In this document: in pieces, positions 8,525 to 15,260 of the stretch
Layout of the letters: every line of letters starts with the position of its first letter
Numbering within the stretch: position 1 is the stretch's first letter
Source: Spirochaetales bacterium
GTDB taxonomy: Bacteria; Spirochaetota; Spirochaetia; JABMQR01
Direction: 5' to 3'
Assembly (NCBI GenBank): GCA_023139255.1
Contig: JAGLNY010000151.1
Span: 1 to 16,354, forward strand
Length of the DNA: 16,354 nt
Notes under the pieces: generated by a model
Seen by the model: the letters and a program-made list of their open reading frames with translations, nothing else
What the model was told of the DNA's origin: nothing
Database searches by the model: none
Translations under genes and position numbers: made by a program

Positions 8525-9953
8525 ACCGACCGGATTTATGGAATATGGGAGAAAGACCCCTGATTACCGTCCTGTTGAGGACCGTATTCAGGATTTTAAA
8601 GAGATAGAAGTCTCATTAACAGATGAGCAGCTCAGGGAGCAGGCTGCACGCTGCATGGATTGCGGTGTTCCCTTTTGTCACTCGTACGGCTGTCCGCTGG
8701 GAAATCTTGTTCCGGACTACTCAGATGCTGTATATCGCGGGGACTGGAAGGAAGCACTTGATCTTATGCACTCAACGAATAACTTTCCTGAATTCACCGG
8801 ATTGGTGTGCCCCGCATTGTGCGAGGCATCCTGCACCTTGGCTCTTGATGAGGCAGCTACTGCCTGCAGATATATAGAATTAAAAATTGCTGAAAAGGGC
8901 TGGGATGAGGGATGGATAGTTCCGGAACCTGCCCCTGGCAAAACAGGGAAAAGAATAGCGGTGATTGGTTCAGGCCCAACAGGATTGGCTGCTGCCCAGC
9001 AGCTTGCACGGAAAGGACATAATGTAGTAGTACTGGAAAAAGCAAACAGAATTGGGGGCATTCTCCGCTACGGAATACCGAACTATAAGCTTGAGAAATG
9101 GTTGATAGACCGTCGAATTACACAAATGGAGCAGGAAGGGGTTAATTTTGAGATTGAAGTTGAAGTAGGCATGGATTTATCAGCAAAATATATCAGAAAA
9201 AATTTTGATGCAGTCCTGATTGCAACCGGAACACAGAAGCCAAGAGATATAGATATACCAGGCAGAAAATTGGAAGGTATATATTTTGCTATGGAGATGC
9301 TTGCTCAGCAAACTAAAATACTTCTCGGAGATACTATTCCGGCAGAGGAGTTGATAGATCCGAAAAATAAGCACGTAATAGTTATTGGGGGTGGTGATAC
9401 TGGTGCAGACTGTGTTGGAACATCAATCAGGAGAGGATGTAAATCTGTTATCCAGATAGAACTGCTTCCCGCCCCGCCGGAGGAGAGGGAGGTATCAAAC
9501 CCCTGGCCGGAATGGCCGATTATTTTCCGGACTACCAGCTCACACCTGGAAGCAGCTCACCAGGAAGGTTGTGATCGGTTATGGAGCATCCTGACAAAGA
9601 AATTCTATGGTGATTCAGGGAGTGTTAAGAAGATCGGGTGCGCAAAACTTGAATGGGGACAGAAGGGGTTTACAGAAATTCCCGGCTCTGATTTTCTCCT
9701 GAATGCTGATCTTGTGCTGTTAAGTATGGGGTTTATCCCTTTCAAGGAATCAAAACTGGTAAAAGACTTTGGACTTGCCCAGGATACGGTTGGCAATATT
9801 CAGGTTGATGAAAACTATCTCACTTCAGTAAATGGAGTATTTGCTGCCGGTGACACCGTTACAGGTGCTTCTTTGGTTGTAAGGGCGATAGACCATGGCC
9901 GCAAAGCGGCTGAGGGTGTGCATGCGTATGTTATGCAGCATAATAAAGAGTAA
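8517..9953 (+). CDS. gltD: Glutamate synthase, small (beta) subunit, NADPH-dependent
   Basis: GltD oxidises NADPH through FAD and passes electrons via 4Fe-4S clusters to GltB. The chosen start is ATG 8517, giving 478 residues beginning MAKPTGFMEYGRK, the usual GltD N-terminus. GAGGAGG at 8504-8510 lies 6 nt before it. The frame is open back to 8469 inside gltB, but that extension lacks family sequence and a ribosome binding site. Cluster cysteines are Cys46, 49, 54 and 59 and Cys98, 102 and 106. The first Rossmann motif GSGPTG (151-156) binds FAD, and GGGDTG (291-296) binds NADPH. GVFAAGDTVTGASLVVRAI near the C-terminus completes the FAD site. The start lies within the last codons of gltB, so the subunits are translationally coupled. 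The convergent MFS gene begins 5 nt after the stop. Confidence 0.97.
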   Translation: MAKPTGFMEYGRKTPDYRPVEDRIQDFKEIEVSLTDEQLREQAARCMDCGVPFCHSYGCPLGNLVPDYSDAVYRGDWKEALDLMHSTNNFPEFTGLVCPALCEASCTLALDEAATACRYIELKIAEKGWDEGWIVPEPAPGKTGKRIAVIGSGPTGLAAAQQLARKGHNVVVLEKANRIGGILRYGIPNYKLEKWLIDRRITQMEQEGVNFEIEVEVGMDLSAKYIRKNFDAVLIATGTQKPRDIDIPGRKLEGIYFAMEMLAQQTKILLGDTIPAEELIDPKNKHVIVIGGGDTGADCVGTSIRRGCKSVIQIELLPAPPEEREVSNPWPEWPIIFRTTSSHLEAAHQEGCDRLWSILTKKFYGDSGSVKKIGCAKLEWGQKGFTEIPGSDFLLNADLVLLSMGFIPFKESKLVKDFGLAQDTVGNIQVDENYLTSVNGVFAAGDTVTGASLVVRAIDHGRKAAEGVHAYVMQHNKE

Positions 9954-9958
9954 TATTG

Positions 9959-11125
9959 TTATGAATTCCCGGCCTGGCTGCTGAACCATCGGAGAATAAA
10001 AAGGACTATTGAGAGAAGGATAAAGAATACCGGGATTAGCAGAAAAGAACTTTGCAGTCCATAGTTATCGCCAATTACTCCCATGAGCAATGACGCCCCG
10101 CCAATACCGGGAATGCCTGCACAGGAGAGGAGAATGAAAAGAAGGGTTGGATCTCCATCCACATATTTTGTTGAGATAGCCTGGATTGTCGGCCAGTACG
10201 GTGCAACAACGATTCCTGCAGCAAAGAGTAGAAAATAGAAGAGATATAGGGAATCAGCAGTATACGCTGCAAAGCTCACCCCGATACCGCATAGCGATGC
10301 GACAAGCATAAGTAGCCGATCATAATGATGACCCCGCGTGATTTTCGCGGTAATCAGGCGTCCGGTAAACATGGCTCCCGCAAACAAAGCAGTTCCAATT
10401 CCCGCAGCTGACGGCAATGCCTTAAAATGCAGCTGAATGTAACTGGCACTCCAGAATATAAAAGCTGCTTCACAAGCTGCACCGAAGAATATTGCAGCAG
10501 CCAGCAGCCAGAATGCCGGCCGTCTCAGGCAGTTTACCCAATGGTGCAGTGAAGTTTCCTGTCCGGATTCTTTTAAATCTTTTTTATAAGTTGTAAGAAG
10601 CATTAAAGCTGGAATAAGAGTGATTATCCCGAGTCCAATAAAGAGTATACGCCAGGAGACTCCGATTGTTAGCAGAAGTCCACTTATCAGGACTGCCGCA
10701 ACCACCCCGAGGGAGAAAAAAGCATTGATGATATTTAAGTATTTGCTTGAGTCTTTCGGGTGATTATCATGAACAAGCGGGTTTATGAGCGCCTCAGCAA
10801 AACCTGTACCAAACCCTATTATGAATATCAGTGACATGACGCCCCAGTAAGTCTGTGAAAAACCTGCAAAAATCAATGAAGCTGAAGTAACTATCAACCC
10901 TAGTGCTATAGTCCGCCCTTTTCCAAGTTTTGAAGCAGCTTTTCCGCTGATAAAAAGAGTTATCAGCAGTAAAAATGTCCTGCCGGCTTCAATGGCACCC
11001 CCGCCTGAGAGGGTAAAACTCAATTCATCAGACATTTTAAGTAAGCATATAGGGGTTAACACAGCGGTTGCGGCATAAACCATAAAGGTTATTGCTGAAG
11101 CAGAATCTATTTTATTGATTTTCAT
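9959..11125 (-). CDS. Major facilitator superfamily transporter, substrate unknown
   Basis: This protein of 388 residues has twelve hydrophobic segments in two groups of six. The first covers about residues 9-29 and the last ends near 382. The loop between segments 2 and 3 (GKAASKLGKGRT) is a degenerate MFS motif A. Segment 10 ends PYWPTIQAIS, reminiscent of the FPTI motif of FucP-type sugar:H+ symporters, which hints at but does not prove a sugar-like substrate. The start at 11125 is the only one that keeps segment 1 intact (the next Met is residue 15). No Shine-Dalgarno sequence precedes it; a -10 box ends 7 nt before the ATG, so the mRNA may be leaderless. It converges on gltD with a 5-nt gap and is divergent from cobO. 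Confidence 0.9.
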   Translation of the reverse strand: MKINKIDSASAITFMVYAATAVLTPICLLKMSDELSFTLSGGGAIEAGRTFLLLITLFISGKAASKLGKGRTIALGLIVTSASLIFAGFSQTYWGVMSLIFIIGFGTGFAEALINPLVHDNHPKDSSKYLNIINAFFSLGVVAAVLISGLLLTIGVSWRILFIGLGIITLIPALMLLTTYKKDLKESGQETSLHHWVNCLRRPAFWLLAAAIFFGAACEAAFIFWSASYIQLHFKALPSAAGIGTALFAGAMFTGRLITAKITRGHHYDRLLMLVASLCGIGVSFAAYTADSLYLFYFLLFAAGIVVAPYWPTIQAISTKYVDGDPTLLFILLSCAGIPGIGGASLLMGVIGDNYGLQSSFLLIPVFFILLSIVLFILRWFSSQAGNS

Positions 11126-11132
11126 GCTGGGA

Positions 11133-11161
11133 AGTATAAGTATTTTGGTTTTTTCTGTCTA
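11133..11161 (-). promoter_or_regulatory. Promoter of the MFS gene, predicted leaderless start
   Basis: On the - strand, TAGACA (11156-11161, 5 of 6 consensus) and TATACT (11133-11138, 5 of 6) are 17 nt apart. Seven nucleotides separate the -10 box from the ATG at 11125-11123, so transcription is expected to begin at or beside the start codon. No ribosome binding site fits between. Confidence 0.65.
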
Positions 11162-11167
11162 CAGAAA
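11152..11167. promoter_or_regulatory. Palindrome TTTCTGT-CT-ACAGAAA over the MFS -35 box
   Basis: Perfect 7-bp arms surround a 2-nt centre, and the site covers the -35 box of the MFS promoter (11156-11161). This is the usual geometry of a repressor operator. A partial further half-site, TCTGT, lies at 11179-11183. The cognate regulator is not in the window as far as can be seen. Confidence 0.5.
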
Positions 11168-11194
11168 TTGAGAAATCCTCTGTTAATAATAATC

Positions 11195-11223
11195 TTGTTC
11201 ACGTTTCTTCAAAATGCTATGCT
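11195..11223 (+). promoter_or_regulatory. Extended -10 promoter of cobO, predicted leaderless start
   Basis: TATGCT (11218-11223, 4 of 6) is preceded by TGC, which makes an extended -10 element. A weak -35 TTGTTC (11195-11200) lies 17 nt upstream. Only six bases separate the -10 box from ATG 11230, so the transcript should begin at the start codon. No cobalamin riboswitch can fit downstream of this promoter. Confidence 0.5.
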
Positions 11224-11229
11224 TTGCCT

Positions 11230-11754
11230 ATGAGAAAAAGATTAACGATTGTATATACAGGAAATGGAAAAGGAAAAACAACGGTCGCTTTAGGTCTTAT
11301 GTTCAGGGCAAAGGGGCACGATTTTCGCTGTGGGGTTCTGCAGTTTATAAAAAAAAATCCTGAAAAGTGGGGTGAATATAAAATGGCTAAATCTCTAAAT
11401 ATCCCCTGGGAGAATTATGGATGCGGATTTACATGGAAAATGAAGAATCCAGAACCGACAATTAAGGAAGTAAAAACAGGCTGGTGCCGTGCCCGGGAAT
11501 GGATTGAATCCGGTCAATTTGATCTTATTGTACTGGATGAGTTTACATATCCTCTGGTAGAGAAATGGCTTGAACTTGATGAAGTGGTTGCCTATCTGCA
11601 GGCGCTGCCCCCGGATGCTCCTCATATTGTTATCACTGGCAGAAATGCTCCTGACGGGTTGCTGGACGCTGCAGATTCAGCTGCAAGAATACAAAATATA
11701 CAGCATCATTTTGAAAAACAGAAAATACGAGCCCAAAAAGGGATTGAATTTTGA
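11230..11754 (+). CDS. cobO: Corrinoid (cob(I)alamin) adenosyltransferase, CobO/BtuR type
   Basis: This cytoplasmic enzyme of 174 residues transfers the 5'-deoxyadenosyl group of ATP to the cobalt of a reduced corrinoid, making adenosylcobamide. It is slightly shorter than E. coli BtuR (196). Seen: P-loop GNGKGKTT (11-18), a conserved GCGFTW segment in the corrinoid/ATP-binding region, VLDE (101-104), ITGRNAPDGLLDAAD, and the C-terminal KAQKGIEF-like end (RAQKGIEF). ATG 11230 is chosen over TTG 11224 because it gives the normal family N-terminus and lies at the expected transcription start. No Shine-Dalgarno sequence is visible. No other cobalamin genes are adjacent, so it may serve salvage rather than de novo synthesis. 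It converges on the ATPase gene with a 14-nt gap. Confidence 0.92.
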   Translation: MRKRLTIVYTGNGKGKTTVALGLMFRAKGHDFRCGVLQFIKKNPEKWGEYKMAKSLNIPWENYGCGFTWKMKNPEPTIKEVKTGWCRAREWIESGQFDLIVLDEFTYPLVEKWLELDEVVAYLQALPPDAPHIVITGRNAPDGLLDAADSAARIQNIQHHFEKQKIRAQKGIEF

Positions 11755-11768
11755 TTCTCAATTGTTGT

Positions 11769-14438
11769 TTAACGACGTTTAGAAAACAGTTTTGCTGCCT
11801 CTCCGGAAATAAATGGAATAACACCAAACGCTGCTGATATCAGGATATATGACATATTGAGCTGTGTTAGCTTGAAAATATCCCTGATCCCCGGAATGAG
11901 CAGCATGCATGAAAGCAGTACAACTCCGATCATAATTGATACGTTAAGGAATTTATTACCGAATACCCCGATTTTAAAGACTCCCCTGGTTTCAGAACGA
12001 GCAGAATAGGCTCTCAGCAATTCTCCAATGATCAGGACCGTAAAACATACCGTTCTTGCTGTTTCGATGCTTCCTGAACCTGCCAGAGCTGTCTGGAAGG
12101 CAATTAGGCAGGATGCAGCCAGTGCAATACTCTGGATTGAGATTGAGAGAGCCATTCTTTTATCGATTATGGGTGATGATGGTGCACGCGGCTGTTCAAG
12201 CATGATATGTGCATCTCCTTTCTCAAGCCCCAGAGCAAACGCCGGGAAGGAATCGGTCATAACGTTAACCCATAGAAGGTGAATAGGGAGAAGCGGAATG
12301 GGCCAACCTGCCAGCATGGAAAAAAAGATCAAAATTATTTCCCCTATATTGCAGGAGAGAAGAAATCCGACGAATTTCCTGATATTACTGTAGATGATCC
12401 TTCCCTGTTCAACAGCAGAGACAATACTGGAGAAATTATCATCTGTAAGTATCATATCCGCCGCTTCTTTTGCGGCATCAGTCCCTGTTATGCCCATGGC
12501 TATTCCAATATCTGCCTGTTTAAGTGCCGGGGCATCGTTAACCCCGTCACCTGTCATCGCAGTTATCTCCCCATGCTTTCTCAGTGTGTTAATAATTCGT
12601 ACTTTATGGCTGGGTGAGACACGTGCAAAAATCCCGATAGTTGGTATTTTTTCCAGCAGTTCTTTATCATCAAGCTTATCAAGCTCATTCCCGCTCAATG
12701 CCATACAATCAGAGGTTATTATTCCCAGTTTTTTACCTATAGCAGAAGCGGTTAGTTTGTGATCACCCGTTATCATTACTATACGGATTCCGGCTTTCCT
12801 GCATATTTCTATGGATTTTTTTACCTCATCGCGCGGTGGGTCAATTGCCCCGGTAAAACCAAGGAAGACAAGCCCCTGCTCATCTTCCGGTGAAACAACC
12901 TTTTTAGTGCTTTCATGATTTGTATAAGCTATTCCCAGCACTCTTAAAGCTTCTGCGGAGAGTGTTTCCTGAATGTCAGACAAACTTTTTTTTTCGGAAT
13001 CAGTTAGGGGGTATACTTTCCCATCTATCTCAATATGAGTACAGCGGGGAAGGAGCATGTCAGGTGCTCCTTTAGTGTAGAGCACCATTTGACCTTCATT
13101 ACTGTGCAGTGTGGACATCAGTTTCCTCTCAGAGTCAAAGGGCAGCTCAGCAATTCTTGGATACAGCTTTGTGACAGTACTGTGTGATATACCAAACTTA
13201 TGCCCCAGAACTGTAAGGCATCCCTCAGTAGGGTCGCCGGTTATTGATTTTTCTTCAGGGTTATAATAAGCATCATTGCAGAGCACACTTGCTGTAATAA
13301 GCTTTTTTAGTGTAAGTGATTTGTACGGAGATCCCGGTTGATCTTCCATAATGAATTCTCCATCCGGATCGTAACCATTTCCTGAGACAGATATATAGTG
13401 GTTATCTATATAGATTTTTGTGACTGTCATTTCATTTCGGGTTAATGTGCCGGTTTTATCGGAACATATCACCGTTGTTCCACCAAGAGTTTCAACCGCA
13501 CCCAGGCGTTTGATTATGGCGTTTCTTTTTACCATCTGCTGCATACCCAGGGCAAGAATAACGGTAACGACCGCGGGAAGCCCCTCCGGGATAGCTGCAA
13601 CAGCGAGGCTTACAGCAGTCATGAAAACTTCAAAAAGATCCTCTCCACGAACAATTCCCATAATTGCTATCACAAAACAAACAGCCAGGCACAAAATACC
13701 AAGAAGTTTTCCTAATGACGAGAGTTTTTTCTGGAGAGGAGTCGGCTCATCTGGTGTCTCGGACAGCATATCTGCTATTTTTCCGATTTCCGTATTCATC
13801 CCTGTTCCCGTGACAACGCCTGCACCTCTTCCATAGGTAACCAGTGTTCCCAGAAATGCACAGTTTTTCCGGTCAGCCACTCCTGTCTGATCATCAAGTT
13901 TAAGTGAGGAATTTTTTTCTACGGGGGTTGATTCTCCGGTCAGGGCTGATTCCTGAATGTGCAGATTTATTGTCTCAATTAAGCGAAGATCAGCTGGTAC
14001 TGATGATCCAGTATCGAGTATGACAATATCACCCGGTACTAGAGTATCAGATTTTATTTGCTCTGTATTTCCATTCCGAATAACAGTCGCAAATGGGGAG
14101 GCCATTTTTTTCAATGTTTCTAAAGCCTTATCTGCCCTATATTCCTGGATGAAGCCTAATGTGCCGTTTAGAAGGACTATTGCCATAATGATAATTCCGT
14201 CAATGATTTCACCGGCAAATATAGAGACTGCGGCAGCAGCGATAAGTATGACAATCAGGAAATCCGTGAATTGAGCAGCAATTTTATACAATAATCCATG
14301 TGATTTTTTCTTTTTAAGGGTATTTAACCCGAACTGGTCCGTTCTTTTTTGAGTTTCTGCCTGCGATAACCCTGTAGTGCGGTCTGTCCCAAGGTCGTTT
14401 ATAGTTTGGTTAGTGGTCATGGTGTAATAATTTTTCAT
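11769..14438 (-). CDS. P-type Ca2+-transporting ATPase, SERCA-like (type IIA)
   Basis: The pump couples ATP hydrolysis to cation export across the cytoplasmic membrane. The frame is open to ATG 14513, but I choose ATG 14438 (889 residues, MKNYYTMTTNQTINDLGTD). The extra 25 residues are unlike the family, and a -10 box sits 7 nt before 14438. ATG 14420 is an alternative. Motifs: LTGES (E169), DKTGT with phosphorylated D327, KGAP, TGDGVNDAP (D631). By alignment with SERCA, every side-chain Ca2+ ligand is kept: E285 (E309), N697 and E700 (N768, E771), N725, T728 and D729 (N796, T799, D800), and E806 in IIGELLRAY (E908). PMCA-type pumps lack the E771 equivalent, so two-site SERCA-like Ca2+ transport is likely. 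The gene is divergent from the DUF6062-type gene. Confidence 0.94.
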   Translation of the reverse strand: MKNYYTMTTNQTINDLGTDRTTGLSQAETQKRTDQFGLNTLKKKKSHGLLYKIAAQFTDFLIVILIAAAAVSIFAGEIIDGIIIMAIVLLNGTLGFIQEYRADKALETLKKMASPFATVIRNGNTEQIKSDTLVPGDIVILDTGSSVPADLRLIETINLHIQESALTGESTPVEKNSSLKLDDQTGVADRKNCAFLGTLVTYGRGAGVVTGTGMNTEIGKIADMLSETPDEPTPLQKKLSSLGKLLGILCLAVCFVIAIMGIVRGEDLFEVFMTAVSLAVAAIPEGLPAVVTVILALGMQQMVKRNAIIKRLGAVETLGGTTVICSDKTGTLTRNEMTVTKIYIDNHYISVSGNGYDPDGEFIMEDQPGSPYKSLTLKKLITASVLCNDAYYNPEEKSITGDPTEGCLTVLGHKFGISHSTVTKLYPRIAELPFDSERKLMSTLHSNEGQMVLYTKGAPDMLLPRCTHIEIDGKVYPLTDSEKKSLSDIQETLSAEALRVLGIAYTNHESTKKVVSPEDEQGLVFLGFTGAIDPPRDEVKKSIEICRKAGIRIVMITGDHKLTASAIGKKLGIITSDCMALSGNELDKLDDKELLEKIPTIGIFARVSPSHKVRIINTLRKHGEITAMTGDGVNDAPALKQADIGIAMGITGTDAAKEAADMILTDDNFSSIVSAVEQGRIIYSNIRKFVGFLLSCNIGEIILIFFSMLAGWPIPLLPIHLLWVNVMTDSFPAFALGLEKGDAHIMLEQPRAPSSPIIDKRMALSISIQSIALAASCLIAFQTALAGSGSIETARTVCFTVLIIGELLRAYSARSETRGVFKIGVFGNKFLNVSIMIGVVLLSCMLLIPGIRDIFKLTQLNMSYILISAAFGVIPFISGEAAKLFSKRR

Positions 14439-14445
14439 GATCCCG

Positions 14446-14474
14446 AGTATAGCATGTTTAGGCAGGGTTGCGAT
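14446..14474 (-). promoter_or_regulatory. Extended -10 promoter of the Ca2+ ATPase gene, predicted leaderless start
   Basis: On the - strand, TGC plus TATACT (-10 at 14446-14451) forms an extended -10. A weak -35 ATCGCA lies 17 nt upstream (14469-14474). Seven bases separate the -10 box from the ATG at 14438-14436, and no ribosome binding site precedes either this ATG or the next one at 14420. Confidence 0.55.
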
Positions 14475-14498
14475 GTTATTTTCTTTGACTAGAACCCT
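14464..14498. repeat. Inverted repeat AGGGTT-N23-AACCCT between divergent promoters
   Basis: A 6-bp arm AGGGTT (14464-14469) is matched by AACCCT (14493-14498). Both arms fall within the two back-to-back promoters of the ATPase and DUF6062-type genes, and the midpoint lies between their -35 boxes. A dimeric regulator touching both promoters is possible; chance occurrence is not excluded. Confidence 0.25.
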
Positions 14499-14513
14499 TT
14501 TTACCGTTAACAT
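14485..14513 (+). promoter_or_regulatory. Promoter of the DUF6062-type/spherulin-4 operon
   Basis: TTGACT (14485-14490, 5 of 6) and TAACAT (14508-14513, 4 of 6) are separated by 17 nt. The start of transcription is expected near 14520, just before the ribosome binding site AGGAG at 14522-14526. The -35 box lies 10 nt from that of the divergent ATPase promoter. Confidence 0.5.
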
Positions 14514-14534
14514 ATTGCATCAGGAGATGTATGC

Positions 14535-15260
14535 ATGAAATATAAACTTGAGACAATACCTGTTTGGGACGCTCTTCATAAGAAGACTGAGTGCCTGTTC
14601 TGTTATCTTATGAAAAATGCTAAAAAACGGTATATTGAATACTATCTGGGAAGTTCTGTCATGAACCCTGAAACACGTGTGAAGGTAAATTCTGTCGGAT
14701 TTTGCCCTGAACACTATTCTGATCTGGCGAATGCTGAAAAACCTCAGCCTATGAGCCTTATCACTCATACCCATCTACTGGAAACCAGGGATAAACTGAA
14801 ACCGTACCTGGACAAGCTGAAAAATGAAAAATCACCTGGTAAAACAGGAAAACACATCGTTGAAATAAGGAAAGTACTACTTGAAAGGGAGAAAGGATGC
14901 CTGATCTGTGAAAGCATGCAAACAACATTAAACAGATATACGTATACATTTGTGCATCTTTGGGGTAATGATGAAGAATTCAGGACTGCATTTTTGAAAT
15001 CAAAAAGCATCTGCCTTCATCATCTGCCTGCGGTATTGGATATGGCCGGAAATGCCCTGAAGAAAAAACAGCTAAGTGAATTTTTCAGTGAGATTATCGA
15101 TTTTGTTGAGAAATCGTTGGAAAAGAGTATACATGATGTCTACTGGATGACCCAGATGTATAAATCAGAGAATCGTGATAAAGATTGGAAAGGATGTCAG
15201 GATGCCCAGAAAAGGGCGGTAAACAGGGAATTGGGAATAGGAAGGATTTTCAGCAAGTGA
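14535..15260 (+). CDS. DUF6062-type protein with two CxxC...CxxH units
   Basis: The function is unknown. The protein has 241 residues, no signal peptide and no membrane segment, so it should be cytoplasmic. It is built from two similar halves. The first has Cys20-LF-Cys23 and, 34 residues on, Cys57-PE-His60. The second has Cys122-LI-Cys125 and, 35 residues on, Cys160-LH-His163. Each set looks like a structural zinc site, and the equal spacing indicates an internal duplication. The DUF6062 assignment rests on memory of CLFC-containing bacterial proteins. AGGAG (14522-14526) lies 8 nt before ATG 14535; two other ATGs nearby (14527, 14531) are in other frames. The stop overlaps the GTG start of the hydrolase gene (GTGA), so the two products are probably made together. 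Confidence 0.8.
   Translation: MKYKLETIPVWDALHKKTECLFCYLMKNAKKRYIEYYLGSSVMNPETRVKVNSVGFCPEHYSDLANAEKPQPMSLITHTHLLETRDKLKPYLDKLKNEKSPGKTGKHIVEIRKVLLEREKGCLICESMQTTLNRYTYTFVHLWGNDEEFRTAFLKSKSICLHHLPAVLDMAGNALKKKQLSEFFSEIIDFVEKSLEKSIHDVYWMTQMYKSENRDKDWKGCQDAQKRAVNRELGIGRIFSK

Noticed and set aside
12394..13836. Two open frames on the + strand (12394-12762 and 13420-13836) inside the Ca2+ ATPase gene
   Set aside because: They are antisense shadows of conserved ATPase coding sequence, with low-complexity Ser/Ala/Ile composition and no family match.
14527..14538. Three-codon ORF (ATG TAT GCA TGA) overlapping the start of the DUF6062-type gene
   Set aside because: The AGGAG box directly abuts this ATG, too close for initiation, but is well placed for ATG 14535. 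It is probably a by-product of the sequence.
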